Shown here piece after piece: positions 32,934-42,379 of a stretch of DNA of 64,000 nucleotides. Position numbers and translations under genes: made by a program. The DNA is taken from the NCBI GenBank assembly GCA_016630955.3, contig CM049992.1:744001-808000 (forward strand). Reading direction: 5' to 3'. The DNA comes from Didymella arachidicola (taxonomy: Eukaryota; Ascomycota; Dothideomycetes; Pleosporales; Didymellaceae). The first letter of the stretch is position 1. Every line of letters starts with the position of its first letter. The notes under the pieces were generated by a model. It was not told the DNA's origin and ran no database searches. It saw only the letters and a program-made list of their open reading frames with translations.

Positions 32934-34820
32934 ATGCCAGGAATTAATGATGCGCTTGCAGAGATTCGTAAATTGAATCCAGGCGAGAAACTTGTCTATA
33001 CCAAAATTGCGCTTAAGCACGGTGTTGATCGTAATACTCTATCGCGCGCGCACCGCGGTGTGCAGGTCCCTTGACGCGTTGCTAACGAACACCAACACAA
33101 GCTCACTCTACAACAAGAAGAAGACCTTGTGCAGTATATAGAACTACTCTCTGCGCGTCGCTTACCACCTACAAGAGTTATGGTACAAAATTTTGCGTCC
33201 AAAGTAGCCCAGAATCCTTGCTCTGAGAGTTGGGTTACGCGCTTCCTGCACCGTCATCGCGACCGCGTTACACCTCAATGGACAACAGCCATGGACTCCA
33301 ATCGCCACAACGCTGAGTCTGGGTACAAGTATAAGCTCTACTTTGACTTGTTACAGCAGAAGATACTTGACTACTCAATTGAGCCACGGCACACGTACAA
33401 TATGGATGAGAAGGGCTTCGCGATTGGGGTGCTAGGAAGGTCAAAACGCATCTTCAGTAGGCGTCAATATGAGAAGAAGGAGGTTAGACAGGCTCGTCAA
33501 GATGGCTCACGTGAGTGGGTGAGCTTATTAGCAGCAGTCTGCGCGGATGGTACAGCTCTACCCCCAGGCATCATCTTCGCGTCAAAAAACTCCACAATCC
33601 AGAGTCATTGGGTGGCCGATATTGAGGCAGGAACACACCAAACTCACGTGGCTTCTTCGCCTACAGGCTGGATGAACAATGATATTGGATTAGCGTGGCT
33701 TGAGCAGATGTTTGACCGCTATACTAAGGCAAAGGCGCGCCGGAGTTACAGGCTTCTAATAGTAGATGGCCACGGGAGTCACCTGACGCAGGACTTTATC
33801 AACTACTGCGATCAGAGTCGGATTATACTCGCTGTGTTGCCACCTCACAGTACTCAGACGCTGCAGCCGCTGGACGTAGTCTGCTTCAAGCCTCTCTCTT
33901 CTGCCTACGCCTCTGAGCTCGACGACTACCTCCAGAAGTCTCAAGGCCTATCTCCGTTGACGAAAGGTGACTTCTTCAGCCTATTCTGGCCTGCCTGGAT
34001 GAACACGTTCACAGAAAAGCTTATACAAAACTCCTTCACTGCCACAGGGATAAGCCCAATAAACCCCGACGTTATACTTAACAGGTTCGGCCACACTACA
34101 CCTGAAGACTCAGGCTCAGTCTCCTCTGGCTCCACAGCTTATTCTGCAGAGGATTGGCTCAGAGCTTGCACTACATTGCGTGAAGAGGTGAAGGATCCTC
34201 GCAGTGTAGGTGCGCGGAAGCTTGGCCAAACTATCCACCACCTGTCAACCCAGGTAGAGCTCCTTCACAGCGAACTGGATGGCTTGCGACAGAAGCTATA
34301 CCTAAAACAGAAGCGTCAAAAGCAACCTAGTAGGCAATTAGACTTGCAACAGCACCAGGAGTATCACGGCGGAGCGATGGTGTGGTCACCTCGATCTATT
34401 CGAGAGGCGCGGGTCCGCATGGCAGTTACTGAGCAAGAGAAGGAGGAGGAAGAGCTAAGAAAGGCAGAGATGAAGGAGCTAGCAGCTGCCAATAAGCTAT
34501 ATAAGGAGAAGATCGAAGAAGAGAAGCGTGCGCAGCGGGTGAGGGAGAAGGAAGCGCGCGCGCAGGCCAAGGCAGAGGAGCGTCAAGCTATCAATGCCCG
34601 GAAAGCTGCTAGAGCTGCTGCCAAACAGGCTCGCGACTCTGCAAAAGCCTTACAACAGCCCCAAAGAGGCAAGTCTACAACCTCAAAAGCTTCTGCAATT
34701 AAACAGAAGCCTGCGCGTTGTGGTGTAGGTGCTCGTAGTCGCCCGAAGCCTGCGACGCCTCCTCCGCCTGCACGCACTCACACAACCCGCAGCGGCCGCA
34801 CCGCCACATTATATAGATAG
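32934..34820 (+). pseudogene. Fot1/pogo transposase of Tn2 with an in-frame TGA
   Basis: A single frame of 628 codons before the final stop, broken once by TGA at 33072-33074, between the first HTH (VYTKIALKHGVDRNTLSRAH) and the CENP-B-like region ending ESWVTRFLHRH. The DDE core downstream is complete: YNMDEKGFAIG, LIVDGHGSH and QTLQPLDVV, with DD35D spacing. A Lys/Glu coiled coil and TTRSGRTATLYR tail follow. As it stands it gives a 46-aa peptide or, from an internal start, a protein lacking the first HTH. Readthrough cannot be excluded but is not needed. Confidence 0.85.
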
Positions 34821-34952
34821 ATTGTACAAAGACAATTGCTCGCATAGGCCTATAGAATACTCCACCAAGATATCTCGTGATAATAGCCATCGTACGTCGC
34901 CCTGCAGCTTCATTTTTGTAGTAGGCCTCAGGGCTCGGAGCGATCGTTGCGC

Positions 34953-34981
34953 GACTCCGATCGTTGGGTGCACGGACACGG
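34953..34981 (-). repeat. Tn2 right terminal inverted repeat
   Basis: Exact complement of the outer 29 bp of the left end. Both AACGATCG half-sites are kept although the spacer between them differs from the left end. Confidence 0.9.
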
Positions 34982-34983
34982 TA

Positions 34984-34998
34984 CAAGCGAGCCGCCCA
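34984..34998. repeat. Orphan copy of the Tn3 terminus
   Basis: CAAGCGAGCCGCCCA, preceded by TA, repeats the first 15 bp of Tn3, which starts 17 bp further on. Tn2 ends immediately before it. Confidence 0.8.
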
Positions 34999-35000
34999 TA

Positions 35001-35029
35001 CAAGCGAGCCGCCCACCCTACCAACTTTG
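35001..35029 (+). repeat. Tn3 terminal inverted repeat (left)
   Basis: 29 bp; one mismatch to the right end (T here at 35019 against C in the complement of the right end). Confidence 0.88.
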
Positions 35030-35094
35030 TGTACCTCTACAGATGTGTACCCCAACAACGTAATAATGAAATACCTAGAAATTAACAGAGTAGA

Positions 35095-36747
35095 TTAAGT
35101 AGTAGCTACAGCCTCTTTCTTGCATGTACGTGAGTTGTGCCCAGTCTCCCTACACGTCTTACAGCGCGCCAGAGCCTGGCGGCTAAGGCCTGACCGCTCT
35201 CCTCCATGACGCTCCTCACGAGCAAGCTGCTGATCAGCCTCACGTTGAGCGAGTATATCCTCTCCAGACCCCTTTGTTAACACCCCTTGCTTCTGTATAC
35301 GCTTTTTCTTGCGCTCCCTACGCTTTGACGCTGCCTCGTTAGCCCTCTCAAGGCTAGCAATCCTTTCCTTCATCAGCTCAGCTGAAAGCATCATCACCTC
35401 AGCTCCTTTCTTAAGCTGATCTATCGCCTCAATAATTGAAGCTGGTGACGAGCTCTTATGCTTGCGTACGCGCTCACAAATTAGGCTTGATTGAGCCTCA
35501 AGCTCGCGGGCGTTGCTTGGAGTACGAGCCTCCCAGAGAGCCTCTGTGAGAGCCGCTGGTGGAGTAGGTGTACGTAGCTGTACGTCTAGCTTTGAGAGGA
35601 CAGCCTCTGGCTGATAAGGTACTAGACCTGCTCCCCGGAAGGCTGAGCAGATATTGACTGGCGTGAACGATCGATCAAACGCTGCCTTAAACGCAGGCAG
35701 AAATTCAAGCTTAGTGATGTGGTTGATGTGGTTGCGCATCAGGCTCTCTACCTCACGACTGTAGGCGCGCTTCAACGGCGAGAAGCAGCCAACGTCAAGA
35801 GGCTGAAGCAGGTGAGAGGAGTGAGGTGGCATACAGAGTGTGTAGATGTTGTGCTCCTTGCAGAGCTCCTGGAATTCAAGAGAGTGGTGGCCCTCGTGGC
35901 CGTCAAGGATAAGTAGGCGCCGCGCTCCCACTACACGAGCCTGAGTGTGAGCGTTAAAGTGCTTCAGCCACTCTACCCCAAGCTCGTTATTTGTCCAGCC
36001 ATTGTCGCCAACTGCGATTGCCCAGTTGCGTGGGATCTCTGCCTCCTCATACCAGGCAGAGAGGTGGTACTTGCCAGCAAAGATCAGGAACGGTGGGACT
36101 GACCAGCCAGCAGCGTTGATAGCTGCTATCACTGTCACCCACTCACAGTCGCCAGGCTGAACAGTCTTTGGCCTGCCTCTCCTCTCTGATCCTGTCACAA
36201 CAAGCTGCGTTGTGATCTTGCCCATCATAAAGCCAGCCTCGTCAAAGTTGTAGACGTCTTCGTCGCAGATGCCGTACTTAGCCTTTGTCTGCTCTACAAG
36301 CTTAAACCAGCCTTGGATAAGGACAGGATCCTCGCATAGAGCTCTCTGCCTGTCATACGCTCGGTTAAAACGCGTTGTAAGACTCTCTGTACGCTTAACG
36401 AAGTTGCGCGGCTAGTGGACGCCAACCTGATCAGCACCACGCGCAGCCAGCAGTCTGTTAGCCATATCACGTACGGCTGCGTACGTAGGCGCAAATCCAC
36501 GTAGGTCTAGCTCAATTATGTAGCCAACAATCACCTCCTCTTCTATCGTAGTGAGCTTCTTTGAGTTGGGCTGGCAATCGCGTCGGCTTAGTGTACCAGC
36601 GCGTCGGTTACGTAGCGTTGTACGAGGGACACTAAACGTCTGAGCAGCCGCTCTGACTGACATGAACTGCTTTCTATTAAGAGATGAAATAGTAAGCTGA
36701 ATACTAGCTTCGTCTGACTGCGATACAGCTTGATGTGGGTGGGCCAT
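35095..36747 (-). pseudogene. DDE transposase with zinc knuckle (Tn3), one amber stop
   Basis: One frame from ATG 36747 to 35095, interrupted only by TAG at 36412-36414 (context GVH-stop-PRNFVKR). The N-terminal part has an HTH (MSVRAAAQTFSVPRTTLRNR). The core has YNFDEAGFMMG, LILDGHEGHH and HLLQPLDVG with DD35D spacing. The C-terminus carries a coiled coil and a CCHC zinc knuckle, CKTCRETGHNSRTC (C-x2-C-x4-H-x4-C), absent from the other three transposases. The likely original codon is TGG (a Trp fits the alignment), so the change is G to A on the coding strand. Confidence 0.87.
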
Positions 36748-36772
36748 AGCTGTGTTGAGCTTCAAAGGCGCG

Positions 36773-36801
36773 CAAAGTTGGTGGGGTGGGCGGCTCGCTT
36801 G
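36773..36801 (-). repeat. Tn3 terminal inverted repeat (right)
   Basis: 29 bp, ends directly at the TA shared with Tn4. Confidence 0.88.
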
Positions 36802-36803
36802 TA

Positions 36804-36844
36804 CCGTGTCCGTGCGCGCAACGCCCGGAGTCGCGTAACGCCCG
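36804..36844 (+). repeat. Tn4 left terminal inverted repeat
   Basis: Contains AACGCCCG at offset 17 and again at offset 34. Confidence 0.85.
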
Positions 36845-36891
36845 ATAACCCAAACAGCACCCACACTTCAACACGTAATAACTCAACAACT

Positions 36892-38775
36892 ATGGCACCT
36901 ATTGACAATGCGCTAGCAGCAATTAAATCGCTAAAATCAGGAGAGAAACTTGCGTATCCAAAAATTGCTGATCAATATAGTGTTGATCGCACAACGTTAG
37001 CGCGAAGGCACAGGGGTATTCAGGCAGCCCGGGAAACCAAGTACTCCCAGCAACAGAAGCTTAGCCCATAACAAGAGGGGGAGCTTGTAACGTATATAGA
37101 GGAGCTTACTGCTTGTTATATACCTCCTATAAGAGAAATGATACAGAATTTCGCGTTATCTATGGCCAAAGAGCGCGTGAGCGAGAGCTGGGTTACGCGC
37201 TTCATCAACAACTACTCCATCCATCTCATCTCTCAATACTCAACGGGTATGGACGCCAATTGCCACAACGCCGATTCCTACGCGAAGTACAAGCTCTACT
37301 TCAACTTACTACAGCGTAAGATCGCTGAGTATAAGGTTGACGCCGAGCTCACATACAATATGGATGAGAAGGGCTTCATGATAGGCATCACTACTAGGGC
37401 AAAACACGTGTTTAGTAGACGTATGTGGGAGAAGGGGGAGGTTAAGGCATCACTTTAAGATGGCAATCGCGCCTGGATTACGCTGCTGGCGTGTGTGTGC
37501 GGCGATGGATCAGCTCTGCCGCCAGGTCTTATCTACGAGTCCGCCAACAATACCCTCCAATCAAGCTGGGTAGAGGAAATACAGTCAGGGGAACACTCTG
37601 TGCTTGTTTCTTCCTTACCTTCTGGCTGGATCAACAACGATATAGGCCTTGCCTGGCTTCAGCAGGTGTTTGGTCGCTTCACCAAGACCAAGGCGCGGAG
37701 GAAGTGGCGCCTCCTAATCCTTGACGGCCACGGCTCCCATGTGACGATGGACTTTATTAACTACTGCGATCAGAACAAGATACTCCTGGCTATACTTCCT
37801 CCTCATTCAACCCATACGTTGCAGCCGCTTGATGTGGTGATGTTCAAGCCTCTGTCAACAGCGTATTCAAATGAGCTCACAACACACCTTCACAACGGCC
37901 AAGGACTGTTAGTAATTAAGAAGAGCAACTTCTTCCCCCTGTTCTAGAAGGCTTGGGAGAGTACGTTTACTTAGGGGCTAATACTTAAGTCCTTTGAGAC
38001 GACGGGTATATCACCCCTACAGCCCAACGTCATCCTCCGACGCTTTGCTAAGGATACCCCTGAGGCCTCTGACGGCAGCACAAGCTCTTCTTCAGTCTAT
38101 TCTGGCAGAGATTGGCTTAAAATTGAGACTCTGCTGCGGAAAGTAGTCAGGGATGAGACCAGTAAAGAGCTGAGGAAGATCAGCCGCTCGCTCCATCACA
38201 TCTCAATTCAAAACCAGCTCCTCCACCACGAGAATCAGGGGCTTAGAGAGGTTCTTATGACTCAAAAGAAGCATAAGAATAAGAGCAAAGCTCTTCAATT
38301 CCAGCCTCGCGAGGACTATCATGGTGGAGCAGAGTTCTACTCTCCTAGCAGAGTAGAGAAAGCACGCACTGATGAGAGGATAAAGCAACAGAGCCAGAGG
38401 GAGGAAGAGCTCCAAAAAGCAGAGATAAAGAAGCTTAGGCACGCTAATAAGCTGTACAATAAGAAGATTGCTCAGGAGAGGCGTGAACAGCGGGCGAGAG
38501 AGAAGGGGGAGCGTGAGCGACTCAGAGCTGAGAAGGCTGAGGAAGCAGCTGAACGCAAAGCTCGAAGAGAGCGTGATAAGCAAGCTTGCGACGCTCAAAA
38601 AGCTGTACAATTGCCCCAAAGAGGCAAGCGAAAAGCTTCAACAGCTCCTGCAGCAAAAATACAGAAGAAGCGTCGTACTGTGGCCGCTGCGCGTGGTGTT
38701 GTTGCTGCAGAGCCTCCTGCGGCACCTCGCACCCACACCACGCGCAGCGGCAGAACAGCAACTCTATATAATTGA
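36892..38775 (+). pseudogene. Fot1/pogo transposase of Tn4 with four stops
   Basis: One continuous frame of about 628 codons broken by TAA at 37069-37071, TAA at 37456-37458, TAG at 37945-37947 and TAG at 37972-37974, with no frameshift. Domain order is as in Tn1 and Tn2. The DDE motifs are still readable (YNMDEKGFMIG, LILDGHGSH, HTLQPLDVV), followed by the coiled coil and the TTRSGRTATLYN tail. Comparison with Tn1 and Tn2 suggests the lost codons were Gln or Trp, so the stops fit C-to-T or G-to-A changes. Cannot encode an active enzyme. Confidence 0.9.
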
Positions 38776-38896
38776 ATTGTATGAGAGAATATTGTCGAAT
38801 AGGCCTATAGAACAATCCACCAAAAAAAACTTATAATACTAGCTATTGTATGTGGCTCTATAACCTCATTTTTGCAGATGCCTATCAAGGTGGTTC

Positions 38897-38937
38897 GGCG
38901 CATCACGCGAATCCGCGCATCACGCGCACGGACACGG
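38897..38937 (-). repeat. Tn4 right terminal inverted repeat
   Basis: Read from the outside it carries GATGCGC at offsets 17 and 34, in place of AACGCCC in the left end. Confidence 0.85.
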
Positions 38938-38939
38938 TA

Positions 38940-39992
38940 CGAGCGCACGGACAGTAGCCTCCCAGAGAATTCGAGGACGAAGACTAACCGCTTGCCCGCC
39001 GAACGGCGATCTGTCTGCATCACGTCTGCATGATAGTTGATAGTCTACAGTCTATAGTCTGCAGGCTATGTTCTATGATCTACAGTCTACGCACCGCCAG
39101 ACAATACCTCGTCTCGCCCTCACCGCCTCCGCACGCCCACACCCTGTGACAAAGCAGCCCAGACGAAACCCGCCCAGACAACAACACATTTGCCATCTCT
39201 TCTTAGTGTTTGCACGGTGTTGTAGACCTAGCTGATGTGGTTTTGGCCTCACTGCTGCTGAGGCCTTCTCAGCGTGAGCACAGCCACTTTATTCTTTGTT
39301 GTTGAAGCGATGTTGCGAAACCTGAGCTCTGGCAGCCTACTTAACACTTTGGCTATTGCCGTCAGTTTGGCTAAGTACGGGTTCTGTTCCTCACTCATGC
39401 GCAGTGTAGTAGAGAAAGACCGTGTTTTGTTGGTCTGTATCCTAATCGCACCTCCTACCTATGGTATTCCAACTATTCCACTACGCGACGAACTGCTCAA
39501 CGTTATACGTACCACCTGGTCTGCCTTGAGGCCCTGCACTACAGCCTCGATTCCGACAGCATTCTCCTGCACAACTGTAGACTGTGTTGAAGGTAGGTAC
39601 CTGCCTTACCAGCGAATACCATAGGTACCGCTATATGTTTTTCGACTTCTTGCTGCATATGCATCAATCCCCTTTCTTTTTGTTTGCACGTGATCAAAAT
39701 GCTGCAAAATCCCACGGCGTCCAATGTTAGTTGCGGTAGAGAGGTTGTTACTGTTGCCTCCGCGCACTTTCGATCCATTACAAATGTGGAAGCTGTTAGC
39801 CTCCAATTTACCCCACCTCTCTACCCCACTGATAGCTACCCAGATAGTAATTTGGAGCTCCAGCTATCAGCTGCGTCATGTCTCCAATTCCTAAATTTAT
39901 ATTCTTTTGACTTTATCTAATTGTCTTCTCGTCTTTTTGACTCTCAGGAAAATATTGTAAAGTTTGGAAATCAATTGACCCACATATTCACT
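38940..39992. other. Intergenic right of the transposon array
   Basis: About 1.05 kb. Repetitive low-complexity AGTCTACAGTCTATAGTCTGCAG-like sequence (motif AGTCTAY, about 39033-39092), a short hairpin at 39245-39265 (7-bp arms), and no convincing gene. The last part is the promoter of the amidase. Confidence 0.45.
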
Positions 39993-41792
39993 ATGACAAC
40001 ACGATGGCAAGATGGCGCGGCTAAGAAGCGCGAAGAGATCTCTGCACTCATACCTAAAGAATGGCGCGTTGACAGCCTGCCGTCCGCGAAAGAGCAAGTC
40101 GATGTGACAGATTACATCAAAAAGTATCTATCTGAGGAAGAGCTCAGTATTACTGAAAGTGACGCGGAGACTATCGTAGTGAAGACTACATCAGGGGAAT
40201 GGACGGCTGAGACGGTCGCACGTGCTTTCTGCCACAGAGCAGCTCTTGCGCACCAATTGGTACGTATGCGTGAACACTATCGCTGTGCAGTGGCCCAAAC
40301 ACTGACAAAATTAGCTCAACTGTCTCCACGAGATCTTCTTCGACGCAGCCATTGCAGATGCAAAGAAGCTAGATGCATACTTTGCAGAACACAAGAAGCC
40401 TGTAGGCCCTCTCCACGGCCTTCCAATCTCGTTGAAAGATCAGTTCCACGTCAAAGACGTCGAGACCACCATGGGCTACGTGGGCTGGATCGGCACTTTC
40501 GAGGGCAAGAAAGGCACCGGCAAAGAGAAGGTCTTCGAGAGTGAGATGGTTCGTGAGCTGAGAGCAAGTGGCGCAGTGTTGTACTGCAAGACGAGCGTAC
40601 CGCATACTCTCATGTCTGGTGAGACAGTCAACAACATCGTCGACTACACTCTGAACCCGAAGAATCGCAACCTTACTAGCGGCGGCAGCTCAGGCGGCGA
40701 GGGGGCCCTTATTGGCATTCGCGGCTCGCCAGTAGGTTTCGGGACTGATATTGGTGGCTCCGTCCGTATTCCCGCAGGGTTCAACGGACTGTACGGTCTG
40801 CGACCTTCCTCCGGCCGACTACCCTACGAGGGCATGGCGAACTCGATGGATGGCCAGAACACCGTGCTATCCGTTGTTGGGCCTCTTGGTACTACCGCAG
40901 GATCTCTACGCTTGGTCTCGAAAGCACTCCTTGAACAGCAGCCGTGGCTTCACGATCCGCTCGTGCACGAAATTCCTTGGCGCAGCGAAGAAGAAGACAA
41001 GATACAGCAGCTCCTGCAGTTCGTCGGCGAGTCTGTACCGAAGGAGAAGAAGCTAGTCTTTGGCGTCCTTCACACCGATGGCGTTGTAACCCCGACTGCG
41101 CCCATCCGTCGCGGAATCGAACTTGTGTCAAAAGCGTTGGAGGCTGCTGGTCACGAGATCTTTGCTTGGTCGCCGCCATCTCACAGAGTACTCAATGATA
41201 TAGGTTTCAGATCATGGGTGTTCGATGGTGGCCGCGACGTGCGCGAAGCCTTCGCCTTGTCTGGTGAACCGATGGCTCCTCAAGTCCATCTTTACCAGAA
41301 CGAGATGAAGGAATTTAGCGCCACTGAGATCGCCGAGACCAACGTCGCCATGCGTGCTCTGAAGAAAGAGTACATGGAGTACTGGAACAGCACTGCGAAA
41401 GAGACGAGCACTGGCAGGCCTGTTGACGCCATCATTTCGCCGATTGCACCATGGCCTGCAGCCAGGAGGGAGAAGTACAAATACTACGGCTACACGACTT
41501 GGGTTAATGCGCTAGACTACACTTCTGTTGCGTTTCCAGTCACGAATGTCGATAAGGCGGTTGATGTCAAGAGCAGTGAGTTCAAAGCGGTGGATGAGAA
41601 GGACCAGGAGATCCAGGATGCTTGTAAGTAGCCGCAGACTGCTTGTGATAGAGACTGTGTACTGACCACTCCGCAGATGATCCGGACATCTATGACGGCG
41701 CACATGTCGGCTTGCAGCTTGTAGGCAGAAGGTTGCAGGAGGAGAAAATCCTGGCAATAGCCGAGTACGTCGGGAACTTAGTTGGCAAATAG
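39993..41792 (+). CDS. Amidase signature family enzyme (acetamidase/FAAH-like)
   Basis: Three exons, 39993-40259, 40315-41623 and 41677-41792, with introns of 55 and 53 nt, encode 563 aa. The amidase Ser-Ser-Lys triad is complete: Lys at about 130 (PISLKDQF), cis-Ser at about 214 (GGSSGGEGA) and nucleophile Ser at about 238 (GTDIGGSVRIPA), the last two 24 residues apart as in the family. These enzymes hydrolyse amides to acid and ammonia; fungal members include acetamidases and fatty-acid amide hydrolases, and the exact substrate is unknown. No signal peptide, so intracellular. Splicing of the last intron supplies the family C-terminus (DGAHVGLQLVGRRLQEEKIL). Confidence 0.93.
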
Positions 41793-42379
41793 GTCTGAAA
41801 GTCCGTATGGCAAATAAATCGTTTCGACTGCTATCGAACTTACCATTCGGGGCTTACTTGTTAATGTTTGGGTAGGCGCACTTGTTAGTCTGAGGTTCAG
41901 CTCTTCAAATCTTGATTATAGCTTTGCACTCGGCCAAATATGCACCGACAATCACGGCCTTGTCGGTAGTCACTACGCATTCGGTTAAATCGCCAGAAAC
42001 TTCCCCATATTCCCCAGTTTTCGCCCTCCGCACGGAACTCAACTCCAACTTCATCGTCGGCGCCGCTGCCGAGTAGCGTGTACCCCGCAATCCCACCGTA
42101 GCATTTGCGGCTCAAAAGCCGAGCGCCTTGCGTCATTCACGACTTTGATCAACAACAAAACTGCTACAAACGTGGAAGTATCCTCGTAAATCTCGTGACG
42201 CGACTCACACTTAGATTGAAAGTCTCGTCAGTTGCCTATTAGAGTAGTCTTTCCTTGTGCTCATCGGCGCGCATGATCACTCGTGCCACGGAGGAGGCTC
42301 GGCATGTGGTATATGATGAACATGATGTACGCTCCGTCTGCCATGCAGCAAGCTGCGGCAACCAGGACTCACTCTGATC
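41793..42379. other. Intergenic, promoter of the GH43 gene
   Basis: About 590 bp between two plus-strand genes. Short frames only; no repeat or RNA gene seen. Confidence 0.45.

Larger units (their letters stand above)
32846..34981 (+). mobile_element. Tn2: Fot1-like DNA transposon, one stop in transposase
   Basis: A 2136-bp element with 29 bp of perfect TIR (32846-32874 and 34953-34981), extending imperfectly to about 42 bp, flanked by TA (32844-32845 and 34982-34983). The outer sequence CCGTGTCCGTGC is nearly that of Tn1. The transposase frame is whole except for one TGA. Confidence 0.9.
35001..36801 (-). mobile_element. Tn3: second type of pogo/Fot-like transposon
   Basis: An 1801-bp element with 29-bp TIRs (35001-35029 and 36773-36801) differing at one base, flanked by TA at 34999-35000 and 36802-36803. 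The ends (CAAGCGAGCCGCCCA) are unrelated to those of Tn1, Tn2 and Tn4. The right-hand TA is also the left-hand TA of Tn4. The transposase on the minus strand has one amber stop. Confidence 0.88.
36804..38937 (+). mobile_element. Tn4: degenerate Fot1-like transposon
   Basis: A 2134-bp element flanked by TA (36802-36803 and 38938-38939). The ends agree for the outer 15 bp (CCGTGTCCGTGCGCG) and then diverge at nine of the next 26 positions, several of them transitions. The transposase has four in-frame stops. Closest to Tn2 in protein sequence. Confidence 0.88.

Noticed and set aside
39245..39265. Hairpin with 7-bp arms and 7-nt loop as a terminator or small RNA
   Set aside because: Short arms occur by chance and no transcript context supports it.
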